Shown here: piece by piece, positions 1-14,200 of the stretch
Numbering within the stretch: position 1 is the stretch's first letter
Layout: each line of letters opens with the position of its first letter
Source of the DNA: Daphnia carinata
Lineage: Eukaryota > Arthropoda > Branchiopoda > Diplostraca > Daphniidae
Reading direction: 5' to 3'
Assembly (NCBI RefSeq): GCF_022539665.2
Contig: NC_081340.1
Coordinates: 6,509,357 to 6,573,356 of the forward strand
DNA length: 64,000 nucleotides
Translations under genes and position numbers: made by a program
Notes under the pieces: model-generated
The model's database searches: none
Told to the model about the DNA's origin: nothing
The model's input: only the letters and a program-made list of their open reading frames with translations

Positions 1-403
1 ATCCCGGTTTGATGACAAAAAAATTCAAGGCAGTCGGTCAGTCCACCACGTGAAGGTCTTCTTTTTTATCGTTTTTTCATGGAACACATACTGTGTGTGA
101 GTGTGCCAACGGTACGTGGACTTGTTTTAACATGCACACATACAATGTATGTGAGTGTTTGTGTACGAATATTGTCGAAAGGAGAGAAACCGTAAGAACG
201 CACGAACGACACACGGTTGGAAAAAATGAGGGAAACTTTTGTTTTTCTCCATTCCCGAACTGCTAACGCCATCTAAGTATAAATTTAGAAACTTGCAATA
301 TCGACCGCTAGATGTCTTGAAATCACCTGACGGAAGTGCAAAAAAGAATAGAAATGGGCGCGCAGGTTGGGAACGGAGCCAAGAGGCAGCCCCCAGAATG
401 TGT

Positions 404-681
404 GTTCAGTTCGTGAGGCAGAACGTGTACGGCAGAAGTCGTTCGTGAGCTGTGCAAGACACCACAGTTGTTGGGTGGTGTTGGCTATGTGTGGAGAACC
501 TTTTTTTTTTTTTTTGAAAACCCACATCGTCGAGGTCAGATAGACTTAAAGCGGTCGTGTTTTCGTCTGGTGTGTTTCTCGTCTGCTGGTTTTGACAAGA
601 AATCAACCCCCTACACGTTTTCAGTTCGCCCACACACACGAAACATCTTCAGACATCACCAGACAAAGCCCACATCTTTTG
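404..681 (+). promoter_or_regulatory. Candidate noncoding first exon with arthropod-type initiator
   Basis: TCAGTT at 404-409 fits the arthropod initiator consensus TCAKTY. About 275 bp downstream lies a near-perfect splice donor (TTTTG|GTAAGT, exon end 681). No long ORF fills the segment, so it could be a 5' untranslated exon of the Evi5-type gene about 8.5 kb downstream on the same strand. The link to that gene is inference only. The initiator match is short and could be chance. Confidence 0.3.
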
Positions 682-3600
682 GTAAGTACTCGAGTGTGTA
701 CACACGACTATTTGTATCATTTTTGTGTGTTTTCTTTCAAATCGTTGTTCTGTTGGGCGAGTAGAAACGTTAGGCCGTTTGCGAGTTCACTCACCTGACG
801 AAAGCATCCAAAAACCAAAAGGGGAGGGGAAAAAAAAGGAAGGTAGCACATACACACACCAACTTTTTTTGATGTCTCGAAGACTGGCCTTAGGCTATCT
901 TCCTCTCTCGCTTTCAGGTGTCATCCCGTTTTCTTTTTTGTGTGTGTGTTGTTCTTCTTCCCCATTTTTGGTTGTGTTTCTCATCTTTCTTTTTAATGAA
1001 AAGTGAAGCGAACGAGTTCTATCAAAATTCTTTCGTCATCCGTTTTGATAGATCTGCAGGTGCGTCAGAAACGCCAGGTGTCTTTTTGACTAGCTGTGCG
1101 AATTCTCCAACAAGGAGTGGGGAAGGTGGAGGGGGGGGACTCATCTACATACCTGAGACTTACACGGACTTAAGGCACGTTGTCCTAGATTTCACGCACA
1201 AGGGAGGCCAATGAAAGTTTTCTTTTTTCGTCGGTTTATAAAAGATATGTATACCCACGAGGCCGTGGGGATCAACCGAAACGTGTTGCGTATGATTCTT
1301 TTTTTTTTTTTTCGTCGTAGACGAATATGTTGCAATCAGTCGCCACCGGAAGTGGGCAAATGTCGTTTATTCCGTGTAGAATAATAAAATTGGAGGATTA
1401 GAGAAAGGGAGAAGGAAAAGAAAACAAATATATTTTGAACCAAAAATTGGGTTTCGAGAGGTTTATTTGTCTTTGTCGTTCCAAAATAGCCAATCAACAT
1501 TTCAAAAGGGGGAGGTTTTTTTTTCAACAAACATTCAAGGATCGTGTCAAGGTATTGTGACCGTTGGGAAACCAAATGCGCATGTGCTTCGCGGCCCCTC
1601 TTGTTTTTTTGTTTTTTTTTTCGAAATGCCCTTTTGTTTTTAAATACTTAAAACAAATTCGGATAGTTTGACAGATTTATTAACTCTCACTTTGATCAAA
1701 AGAAGAGAGAGAGAGAGTTGATAATTGACGTGTGTGATGTTATGGCGTAGTGGCATTCTACCCATATGGGCGTATCCAATCCAAAATGTCTTTCACATGG
1801 CGGCCCTCGCAGTGACAGTAACACACCTATTGTTTTCTTACTTCTTTTTTTCTTTTTTGTTTGGTTCATTTTTTTTTTATTGTATCTTGTTTTTATGGCG
1901 ACTTTTATTGCCTTTATTTGTGTGTGTGCGTGTAGAGTCATTGCTCGTATCGCTTGGCCAAACTTTGGCTCCGGTTTAGCTTCTCATTCGGTTCCTGTCT
2001 GACAATTTTTGATGTGAAATTTTCCTCAAATTTTTTTTGAAACTGAAAATTGTGTGGCCGCTTTTTTTTTTTTCCAAAGAAATTGGTTTTCACAATTTCG
2101 AAGAGCAATGGCTACCTCTTTTTGATAATCCCGTTTTCCCACGAAGAGTTCCGATATTATTGCTCACATCTTCCTACGGTTCCAACTGATAGATCACGAA
2201 CGATTTCGTTTAAAACGGGATACAAGTCGAAAACGGGATCTTCAAATACAGTTGGTCAACTCCCAACAACGAAAGGACCCACTTATTTTGCATACAGCTT
2301 TTTTAAATGACGTAAAACAGCGTAATACGAGCTCGTGTGTAAATGAGGTGTCACATGCGAGCTGTCGTCAAGGCACGTGAATTCGTTTGTTCTTTTCCCT
2401 TTTGTTCTTCTCTTTCGGCGAAGGATGACGGTCATGTCGGCTCATTTTCGACGATGTATTTTTTTTTTTTATTCCAAGGTCCCGTTTCGTTGTTAAGTTT
2501 CTGCTTTCTCTCGTTTGGTGTGTCCTCCAACTTCTCAAAGAGTCAAGGATTTTTTTTTATTCAACAGCATTTGTAGAGTTTGAAACGTGTGTGTGTCTAA
2601 TGGGGCAACATCACGAGACGTTCAATTCATTCACCGTTATGTGATACGTATTTAATGCGTTCATTTTTTTTCCGGCTTTTTTTTTTCTTTTCCCGTTGGG
2701 GTGACGTTTGGGGAATTTTATCCCGCTGGATGAATCAAGTGTCACGTGGTCTTAGCCGGGATTTATTTTTTTTCGCCAGTTCTTTTGTTCTCTCGAGTAA
2801 AAATGGGATTCTATATACAACAAAAGCTCTACTATTATTATTATTATCACGCCGTCCAATCATAATCCTCTGGCGTCCTGTTGGGCTTGATTAACTTTGT
2901 CGTATAGCTGAATCGACTACGCCCTTTTTTTTTTTTTTTTTTTTTCTTATTACAAAAAAAAAAGTACAGCTCTTTTTCTTTTTTGCCATCCTGATATATT
3001 TCTTTCTTCTTTTGTTAATTTTTCTTTTTCGAGCCTTTGTGCGTTCACTCAACTGTATCCGGTTAGTAACGGTAATCTTAATTCATCTTCCGCTTCTAAC
3101 AACAAAAAGAGCTGTACTTGGTTCACATACCCAACTGCGTGATCCAGGTTGTTTTCGTGAAAACAAGTTGCCCTTGTCTCTCTTCCTCAAACGAATATGG
3201 TATTGTAACCTATAAACATTTTTTCTAGTTTTTGAGATGTCAGTTTGAAATGATTCGTTCACCCCTATCGTTCTTAACCGGAATGAAAAATCGTGTATTT
3301 GCAAACAACAATAAGAAATGAGGAGGAAACCAGAGTGTCGGGTCACTAGGGCATTTTATCCTTTAAAGCCTCAATGTCGTGCACGAGTCACCCCAGCTGA
3401 CGTAGCAGTCAGTTCTACAATGCGCATGGAAATAACATTGAACAACAAATGCACAGCATTTCGATCCATTTTCTATTGGACAGACAACAACAACAAAAAA
3501 ATGTTATACATAGGGAAGGGTGAGCTAACTTTGGCCGGAATCGATCCAGCATCTCAAGACGATGTTATTGTTTAGTGCCAAATTCTATGTATGTCTCTCC

Positions 3601-6600
3601 CTTTGTATATACCCCTACGGGAGGGGGGTGTAGTATATTTGTTTTTAGTCTTGAAAGCTCTTCTTTCTTTTTTTGATGGATCCCGCTTCCATCAGCCAAC
3701 AAAAGTACCCTGCAGTCATAGCACTTTTGATTTATTTTTTTTTTTTACACACGTCACGAAATGGAGATGTACAAGTTTTCTCTTAGAAGCGAGAGGATTG
3801 CATTCGTTTTTGTTTTTATTCTTCCATAGCTCTCTAAACAATTCCAAAGTTGGTGTGCTTTTTCCGAGCTGGCAATTGCGGACGGTTATCTCTCATTGCC
3901 ACCAGCTGCCACCGGTTTTATAAAAAAAAAAAAAAACCTACCAAACAAAAAGATTATCGTAATTACTAATAGCTTTTCCCTCCACAAACTGCTTTTAATA
4001 ATAGCATTTTCATGGCACCCCCCTTCCTAAAAATTCTTGCGTTGCTAATGAGTTACGTCGTTTGACCGGGCCAGGAAATGATGAACATCGCGTAATTATT
4101 TTGTTGATGGTTCAACCTAGATTGCTTTATTTTTGTATGTGTGCCGTAATCATTTGCCCGCGAAATGAATTGCCTGATGGGTAGTGGATAGGTTTCGCGT
4201 GTTACAGCTTCATCCGCAATCCCAAGCGTCCAGTCCCATGCCGGAGAAAAATCAATGGTCGCTTGTTTTCCTGAGAAGACACTAGTGATTATCTGTGAGC
4301 TTCTTTGCACTCGTCCCAAAAGGATTTCTGTATCCGTAGGAAAAAGAATCCTTCAAAAATAACCGTCATTAACTCCGTGACCGCGAAAAAGAGAATAACA
4401 CACGTCATCATCTCTAGAGTGTGTGTCTGCAACGAATGTCTTTCTCATTTTCTTTTGGACGCTAAAAAGCCATCAACTTCTTCTTTTTGTGTAACACGAG
4501 CTAGGATCCCTCCTGATTGGTCTTTGATGATAGCTATAACAGACTCACTGTCATTAATTCTTAGTTTTTCTTTTTTCTACTACCCTTTGGGGTAATCCTT
4601 TTGGCTAATTTTTCTTTAACGATAAAAAAAAAAAAGGTCCTTTCACTTTGATGTCATTATCGCTTTCATCGGTTCGAAAACGAACGGGGTGATTGAACGT
4701 TGAAGAACAAAAGTAGCTCGAGCAATTCCGGTTAGGTTCTGGTTGAATTAAGTGCCCTCTAAATAAACAGCGACCGGTAAAGGATAAACACGGAGCTAAA
4801 TTATTCAAATCCAATGCTTAAAAAAAAAACTCGTTTATCGTTCTGAAAAATCGGGACACGCGAGCTATTTCATTTTGCTAATGACGGGGAGAACGAGCGA
4901 GATAATAAATTGTTCAAAAGAGGAAAAGTCTGTTGACACCCGGAAAAGAAAAAATCGCGTGTTATTGGCTGTTTGCACGACACCCTCACGCGTTTACCGG
5001 GTGCGGTCATCGACGCACACCCGACAAAAATCGATTATTCGCTTAACTGTGGGAGTCAATTGCGTACAAATCTGTTGTTGTTGTTGGGGGGGATCGGGGC
5101 CAGCGGACTCTAGCGGGTTGTTGTCCGCCGCATCTTCGACTGTTAAAAAAACGTGACACATTACAGATGTGTTATGTTCTTAAGGATAAATAAAAGGGGG
5201 GAGGAGGAAATAGCCAACAGTTTACGACTTGAGTCATGAAAATTTTTGCATCATCTCTTTTTAACAGCAAATAACAAGGAAGGAAAAAAAAAGTGGGGGG
5301 AGGATGCGCAAACAAAATGTTTATGGACTGGGGGCATTTTTCGAGCAATGCGCATTTTTAAGGGAATAGTATTTTATTTATTGTACCTACCGAAAAAAGA
5401 GTTTTATAGCCTTTCTTCTGCGTTATCGGTCAACGTGTGTGGGAGAGATGAGAGAAAATATTGCTGTTTGGATCCTCAATCTGCGCATGTTGTGCATCGA
5501 GAAAATGGCAGCCATTTTTGTTGTTTGCGTAGGCGACAATTTCAAATTCGCCTTGTCTTTTTTTTTTTTTTTTTATTAATATTTCAAAAAAAAAATTGGT
5601 TGTCCTCAATCGATGTTTTCATCATCAATTTTTTGTCTTGTAAGGCCATTTTAGGATGATGTTAATGATGATATCAACATTTTTGTACTAACAACACGTC
5701 GGATAAAATAGGTCTCCCCTTTTTTGCGTGTTTTTCTCTATAGAGAAAATTCCGAAATGGCCATCAAACTGCGTGTTTACCATCTAACATACAAGGCCGG
5801 CTTTGCCCATTTTTTTTTTACTGTTGATGGACGGGCGGCACCGTTTCGGTATCTTCTTCCTTTTTTTCATCAAATAATAAATGACGCGCGTCTAAGCGGC
5901 TTGTTGGACCAGCGTTTCATCGTGTCACGGTCACCCAAACGCCGAATTGTCTTTTGTTTTGTTTTTTTGCGCGCGTGAAAATGGCCATGACCAGAGGGCC
6001 TTTGATTATATAGGCTTCGTCAACAGTAGAAGGCCGATTTGAAATCCATTGGCAGTCAACTGCATCAAATGAGTTCCATGTCCTGCCTCTCTCATCAGCT
6101 GTTCAGAGAGAACCAGGATGCATATGAAAATAGGCATCATTTCAAAAAGGGAAAGGGAACACATTTAAATGATTTTTGGTGAGTGGGGGAGGCGAAAGTT
6201 GCCAAACAGCTTTTTCTTTTTTCGGGAGAAAATAGGTGAAAGGTTGTGATCATTACATAGGTACTTAACCCGGCAGTGGAGAATGGCGTCCAAGTGAAAG
6301 GTGCGCACACCATCATCGTAAACCGATCAAGTAACTGTTGTAATAGCCCCTTGCCAAAAAATTATTATTTTTCATCCTTTCTATTGACTTCCCCTCAAGC
6401 TCCTCCTTTTTTCACGGCCAGGAGGCTTTTTTTTTTCACTGGATGGCCTAGAGCGATCACTTTGGTCTGTGTGTCTATTACGTTCATTTTAAAAAGGAGT
6501 TTGCCAGTCTGTGTCGTTGCACTTGGTTCGATGAACGGAACCTTTTTTTTTCCTTCTTTGGCAGAATAACGTGTTGAGTACGTTCATGAAGACTCTTCAG

Positions 6601-8861
6601 TCGTGATTGTTCCAGCTTGCCGTACAGTTGTTCTTGTTTTTTTTTCCAGACATTCTTGAGTGAGTTTTGTGCTTTAGCCAATGAGATTTCAGTTTGTTGT
6701 TTGTACACAAAACGCAATCCATCATCAATTATGGTGATTCAAAAGCTATGGATTTACAGATCGGCGCATAAAATTCCACCATCGCCAATTGTGACCTGGT
6801 AAAAACGAAACAAATTTCTGTTTTTTTTGCGTTCAACATCTTCGCTTTTTCGTGTCAGGGTTGGCACCCCGACCGCGTTCCCACGCAAAAACACAATCGA
6901 CACTCGATTTAGTTTAACATTTTCTCATCGAATGTCTTTTTTTTGTGTGTGTAAAGAAATTGCTGTGCTCACATAAAAAGAATGTGTTGTAAATCAATCT
7001 TTGGACGAACGAGGGATGACATGACGGATGAATCAGTAGGTCGTGAGTGATGAACGAAGCTGATCGGCTTGAACGCACATTAGAAAAAGAGTGATTACAA
7101 GTGAAGCAGAGACGCTTTTTTATTTTTTTTTTTTGGTGAAAGGGAAAGGTCATAAAAAGAAATCCCGAAAAAGTTCGTGACCGTTGCTATTTTGGAAAGA
7201 GGGTTTTTCTTTTCAAATACTGGCGGCGCCACTATCAAGCCGACGCCCTAGTCTTTTGATGGCTCTCGAGGGAAAGCGTGCAAAAATAACATTTACCCGT
7301 GATACGGTTTTGCAGTAGCTATCGCGTGTTTCAACTCTCTCCCTGCCGTTTAGTAGATCGTCACTTTGAAAACAAAGAACGGTTGCAACATTTTCGAATT
7401 AGCTTTTAATATTCTATTGTTATCTTCAATTGAGAGGGAAAGGGCAGTTTTAAATTCCCGCCGTATAAAAAAAAAAAAATCAAAGTGAAACAAACGTGAC
7501 CTTCCTTTCGGGTACAGAAACAAAAATCGAAAAAATTTATGTGTGTTGGCCTTTGTCGACATTCTTTTTAAATATGCCATTATTAGACTAACAAGGTTTT
7601 AAAAACTAGATTCAAATCGATTGTCTAGAAACCCTTGGAATGTAGAGGTCAATTTTTGGAATTAAAAAAAAAAAAAAAAAAAAAAAACGAAAAGGGATGA
7701 CCTGGATATGTCCATGACAACTTTCCAGTTTTTGGAATCACGTGAATCATCTATTTTCATTCAACTTTTACAAAGCTCCCCCGATCATCGAATCAACAAA
7801 AAAAAAACTTGTTATTGTGTGACTCTTTTGGCTGCTCCCGATAATTCCAAAATGTCATCAAACAACTCGTTTCAGTTTGTTCCAGTTTCTTCGCATCGGT
7901 TACTGTGTTATGGGGGTAAAATAAAATCAATCGCTTCCCTCTTTTCTTCCAGTTTCTTCGGGACGAATAGGATTTGTGAAGCGAAAAAAAAAAAATGTCT
8001 TGCTTGGGATTGATGCGTGGAACTTGATTATTTGTGACAAGTGCGTACCAGTGTCGAATAGCAACTCATGTTCAAGTATTGATTCTGTGCGCCACAGCGA
8101 TGGGGCTAAAAAACGGGAGGTTGCTGAATCGGATGATTTGAATACAGGGCCATTTGCATGCAATCATAAGTTTCTGTACCGCTGTGCATTTTCTCATCAT
8201 TCAAAACGCAGACAGCAAAAATGTGGGTGAACTTTTCGTTCGTTACGCTCGTCGCTTTGCCCGTCTTTATTTATTGACTGTCTACGGTGGGGTCGTCCGT
8301 TTTGCTTCAGATGCTCCTCTTCCTAAAAAAAAGTGTCGGATGAGTTTTCTGTGACTCCTTTATGCCGCCGACAGAGCGTGACGATCCAGCACTCCCAATT
8401 AGTTGCCTATTTTAAACCTACGCCTCGTGAATTATTTTTTCTTTTTCGGGCAAATTAAAAAAGAATCACGTCTTTCCGCATTACCGCTGTGTTTCTTTTA
8501 AAATATCATTGCGTACATCTATCACGACAATCTCCAGCTAGATGGTCAATTTTTCTTTTTGAACGATAGACTTGAAGTCGTTGGTAGCGAATGGCGTAGG
8601 GGGGACGAAGTAGGATCGATATGTGTACCACTTGCTACAGTTGAGGGAGCACATCATCGGGAAGAATGGATCGACGAATCAGCAGTTTTCCTATCATCAC
8701 TGTCGTATCCGACTTGATTTCCAAACATACCATCTTTTTTTTTTCAAATTGGAACGCTGTGCGATATTGGCAAATAGCAATATCATAACTTTGTTGACAT
8801 CCATCGATCGAGACGTTTGGTATTTCTCATCTTTTGGTCGCGTTATCTACGTTGACATTAC

Positions 8862-8880
8862 ACACACACACACACACACA
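8862..8880. repeat. (CA)n microsatellite
   Basis: Uninterrupted CA dinucleotide repeat in noncoding DNA upstream of the Evi5-type gene. No functional claim is made. Confidence 0.9.
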
Positions 8881-9196
8881 AAGAGATCCTGCTTGCGGGA
8901 GGAAACGTGCACTTTGGCCGAAGGACCAAAAGTCCAATTACGATGGGTTTCCTGAAGCCTATGCATAGCATTAATTAGGAAGACGATCGATAAACATCCG
9001 CAAAACAGGAGTTTTTTTCTTTGAAAATTGATTTATTTTCTTTTAAAAGAACACGCCTTTTTTATTAAAGAAAGAAATTTAATTTTAAAACAATTTGAGT
9101 CATTGAGTTGTACATTAACAATTTTGTTTTTGTTTATTTTTGGATAGTAATAGGCAGACTGGCGATGACGTCGGAACAGTTCACAGGCCGGTATTG

Positions 9197-11208
9197 ATGG
9201 CCCTGGAGGAAGAAGTCACTGAAGACGGAATGGCTTCGACGTCGTCTTTGAATAGTTCAATTCAGTCACCACTGAAAGCTATTGCGTCTGCCGTCTTTTC
9301 TTCTTCTTCTTCTTCTTCACCTCAGCCGCACGTCAATGGAAGTTCGACCATGACGACGACGCCCAAGCCCGTCAAGAAGGACATCTATCGGGGAGAATGT
9401 CAACTCGATGATGCCGGTCGAAATGGACAAGGCACCGTCGATCCCGTTACGGTATGTATTATGCAACATATTTGGAATGCTAATTTTTTGTTTTTCACGA
9501 TAATAATCCGCTCTCACGAGGGGGAAAAAAATGGAGGTTGAAATCGTGATCCTTTAGGGCCGTTATTTTCTCTCTTTACGTATCGAATCCATTGGATTGT
9601 AACGCCACATTCCGGAACGAGCGATGAAATGTCTTCTACAATTGTTCAAATCCCTATTTCTAGTTTTTGGGTGTATGGCGATAAAATTCGAAGCAAGAAA
9701 AAAAAAAAAAAAGCACGAGACTCTCCCCACCTTTACCTGAACATCCTGAGAACCTTTCCAGCAAAACCAGAAGCACACAATGATTCATCAAAAAAATATT
9801 TCTCTTCTTCTACATGAACAAACGACTCGTTCAAGTCATAACATATTTCAGATTTTTAAATTTTTTTTTACCTCAGTAAAAGACAACCCGTTTATTTTCA
9901 GTTCTGAATCACACGGTCGCTTGAGTCGGTTGTTTCCTTCGCTAAATTTAAAAGGAAAAAATCCCGTTGTACAATTTTCGAGTTCTAGTTTTAACAAGAG
10001 ATTCTTAATAGTTACTGTCCAAAAAATAAAACGAGGCATGAAAAATTAGAAGGGGGGGCCATGTGTTTCTTTGCAAAGTGTGCTGTTTGTTGGCCAGCAG
10101 CCTTTTGACGCTCCAGTTTATTTTTACACCCCCAAAGAAATTTCTGAGAACGGCGTAAAATACAAATTTTTGGAACTCTGGGGGCATAGTCCCCGATGCT
10201 TGTTCTCCATTTTTCTTTCATTTGTCCTATGAATAGTATTATAAATTCCATTTTACATCGTTCATGACTGGAAGAAACCCCTCCAAAAAAATATTTTGGG
10301 CGGGCAAAGTGAGAGAAATATGAAAGATGTTTTTCATAGGTGGCGATGACACAGCTGAGAAATGGTGCGTCTTCCCTGCTGTGTACGTTCCCCACAACAT
10401 GAGATATTTTTTGTTAGGTTTAAGAAATCTACAAAGACATTTCCTATTTCTTTAAAGAAAGATCGTCAACAGTTCCCTAATAAACGTGTGAGCGAACTGT
10501 CAATAGAGTTATATGATTATCGTAGTAGCGTTATGTCAACGTAGAATTTTTAAAAAATTTTAAAAAGCAAATTGGGTCGGTTATTACGGTTACTGGAACA
10601 TGTTACTCCGTTTAGCGGTTAATTTATATACAGTATATACGTATATATATATAACTACGGTTAAAATAGTTAACGATGTTTGAAATTGTTCTTTTCTTTG
10701 ATTTTAATGGCAGGTCAAATCTGGCAGTTCCCGTCCGTGCAGTCTGCCGTGCTCGTTGAACAACAACAACAACAACAACGGCACCAATGGATTTTACAGT
10801 CCTTCGTCACCCGAAACGCCTGCCGTTCTACCCGATGAAGAAGCAGCGCTTTTGGCTAAACTGGAGGAGGCAAATAGGTAAGAATTTTAACATTAGAAAA
10901 TGAGCGCACAGAAAATATAGGCGTGGCACACACACACACCCCAATATTCATGAATTAGCTTAATGAGTTTTCACATTACGGTGGCTTGTCAATCAAACCC
11001 CCCCAAACGCGTGAGATATACCCGCTACACTTTTCTTTTTTTTTTTTTTTGGTGGAACGTTCATTGCCTTTCGAATGGGTTTATGATGAGCTTCTGGAAC
11101 GAGGGCAAAATAATTTTTATGAACGTACATCATGAGAAACTCTAAAAACCAACCAACCACACACAACAAAAAGAATGATGACAACTCGTGTGATTTGTAA
11201 TACTTTAA

Positions 11209-11245
<37 letters not shown>

Positions 11246-14200
11246 TTCCAGTTCTTTTTTTTTTTTTTTTTTTTTTTAGCTCGTTCATAAAGTCTCAATT
11301 AAACTATACAAGCGTAACGATTGTTCTCAATTGCGCTCGAAATCAAGCTACGTAAGCCGTGACTAGCCGAGCTATCCTTCGTCACGGGGTAGTTTTGGAA
11401 AATTTCCATTAGTGTAGGAACACGGGGGGAGGAGGAGGGGATGGAAATAAATGTACTACATTGTTTTGCCCGTCTGCTAGGACTATGTTGGAAAGACAAT
11501 GAGGATGTGCTCAAGACCAAAAAATTCCAAAGATATTTTGGCTCGAGTCTCGTTGTTAACGTTGCCAACATTAACGTCGTCTTTTTTAACTTGCCCCACT
11601 GCTGATGATCTTCTCTCAATTCCTCTACGTGCCCACTGAGATCTTTTTTTTTTTTTTTCTCCAAAACACGGAGGGGAAAAAAAGAGACGTTGCTGATTGG
11701 TCCGGCCTACACCCGTACGGGTAGAGGCAAATGGCTCGAAGGCGTGGATATGGGAACGACCCTATCTTTTCTCTACTACAATACTCAGTCAATCTCTCTT
11801 CTCAAAAAAAGGAAAAAAAAAGTCTCTCTCCAGTCGTTGGCTTCACGCCCCACTGCCCGGTCGTGTGTGTCTGTGTGTGTGTGTGTAAAAAAAGAACGTA
11901 AAACTAAAGCGTGTTTCAGCAATACCGAACCTGATTGTGTGGGTGGTCATTTTCTGCGGACCCGGGGTTTATTATTACGCAGCTGGTGTTTTCCTTTCTT
12001 TTTCGAACTTGTGTTCCAGTTGACCGACCGAAATTTGAACAGTATTTTTTTTTTTTTCTTATGGGGGAGGGGTATTAAATTGTTTTTGTTTTTTTTTTGA
12101 CGTTGTTTCGAAAACCTAGTTCCAACAGGTAAAACTTGGACAAAATTCGGGAGAAAAGAAGAAGAGATTTAGCTGCAGGGGGTTAGGCGGTGTACGGGGC
12201 GAAAAGGGTTTGTTGTTTTCCAGTGGAAAAACGAGCATAAAAAGGGCGCGGATGCATTTTTTAGTTGGATAATTCCTCCCCTTCTTTATTCACATCCGAC
12301 ACATTTTGAAATAGGAGGGGAGGGAAAAACGTCCTTTTTTGATGTTTATCATCGGTTGAATAATAGTAAAAAAAAAAAAAAAAACTACTGGTGAGGGCTA
12401 GCGTGAGTAGATGAATGGCGCCCGTGTTGCCGGATTTGTGTGAATTAGACTCGTCGTCGGATGACGATGGCGAAGAATCCAACGGCACTGGCGAGGATTA
12501 CGTCTTCCACAATCCCTTGAGCCTTTTGGCCGCCGTGCCCGATGTTGTCGACTTTGAACGGTGAGGACACACACTAAAACTTTTTCTTTCGTCCAAATCT
12601 CAAAGAGCACGTCTCTCTTTTGTACACACAACACATTAGGTCACGTGCGTGTACGCCGAATGCAACATTTTTTTTTTAAAAGGTCTTATATATTTTTTTA
12701 TTGGTAGGCAACTATTATTATTATTGTCTAGACCGCGGTGGATTCAACGTTACACGCACAATTTCCCGCAAAAGCTTGCACTCAGATTGTGTCACGTGCG
12801 TTATCTTGATAGGTTATTTTCATTCTCCTATTTCCACGACTTTTTATCAGCTGTTTTTGTGCTGTTCCAACATTCCCGTTTTTAGGCGATGGGGAGAGAC
12901 CGTATCCGTTCTCTCTCTCTCTCTTCTTATCCGCCCATCACAACTAGTTATATTCACAGACAGCAACAGTCGTGAGCTGGCGTCCCTTTCTCGTTTGTGT
13001 TTTTTGTCTTTGCAAAAGAAAATAAGGAGTCCTTTGTTGACAGTTCCATTTGTTTTTGTCCAGTGTGTCAACCTCTGAGGTCCGTTCGGAACACATGCGC
13101 TTTCTTGCAATATCCAAACATGGTTTTAGCCTATTTTCTTGAAGTAGCTCAAAAGAAAAAAAAAAAAAAAAAATTTCTTTTAATAGTTGATGATGCGCAG
13201 GCCTTTTACGACCATGAATTATTGATAATGTTGTGGTGTTTGTAGGAGACGTGCGTTCGTATATTTCGAGCCTCTCAGCATTAATCGTACAGGAGTAAGA
13301 ACAGGAAATACACGAGGAACTGACTATTTATTAAACATTTCTTTAGAGGGGGCTGATTGATGAGACTCGCTTCTTCATTTTTTTTGTTTCTTCTGTTTTA
13401 AAATTATTATTGTTATTATGATGGGTGTTTTTAAACATTTACAGGATGATCGAACTGGACAGCAAATCGTTGAACTCGTTGGCAGGCACTGGAACTAGCA
13501 TCGCGTCTGGACATTCACGCAAGAGTTCCGATGCGTCGCAAATTTCTTTGAATTCCGGTAAGACATTTTTTTCTTTTATCAGCTATTATTTGTTATTTGT
13601 AATCGACGAAAAAAAAAATGATTACGACAGTCGATGACGTCACTATCAACCCATAAAAGGAAGTATTTGATGTCAGTCCCGAGAATTTTTATTTTTATTT
13701 TATTTTTTAATGTTCTAAAAATGTAGACATTTTCTTTACATTCTGCCGAGCTTTGTTGTTTGTTGCCCGTTTTTGGACATCTAATCAAAGTTTTTTTCTT
13801 TCTTGTTTGCCCGCGGGAGCACAAAAAAAAAGTTTTCATTTTCGTTCGCTGTTGGAATCCCGGGGTTCGATAAGACGAGGTCGTACATATTTTTTTTTTC
13901 TCCCTCCCTTTTTTTGAATAGCTAACAAAAACATGAAAGATTGTTAGCCCTCCATTTCGCGCAGACAGCGGCAGAATAAACGCCATGGAATTTGATCTTT
14001 TTTTCTGTGTGTGTACACTCGCCAAGCTTCTGCCCAGCAGATGGTTGGATTTGTTTTTTTGTTATCTGAACGCTGCGGGGGCTGCTGGCAGTGCTCTGGT
14101 TATCCTTTCGTGCGTGGAAACTAAACGTTTGCAAGAGACTCTTATTTGTTTTAAAAATAAAAAATCCTCATTTTAGAACATTGTATTTGACGCGGGCAGG

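Larger units (their letters stand above)
1..9147. other. Long stretch without recognisable coding sequence
   Basis: The stretch is rich in poly-T and poly-A tracts, TG/CA runs and short open frames that look random. I recognise no protein family on either strand. It probably holds the promoter, 5' noncoding exons and first intron of the Evi5-type gene that begins coding near 9197, because that coding exon is preceded by a good splice acceptor (pyrimidine tract ending TAATAG or GGCAG at about 9147-9157). A (CA)n run lies at 8862-8880. The only internal piece I single out is the exon-like segment near 404-681. Confidence 0.5.
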
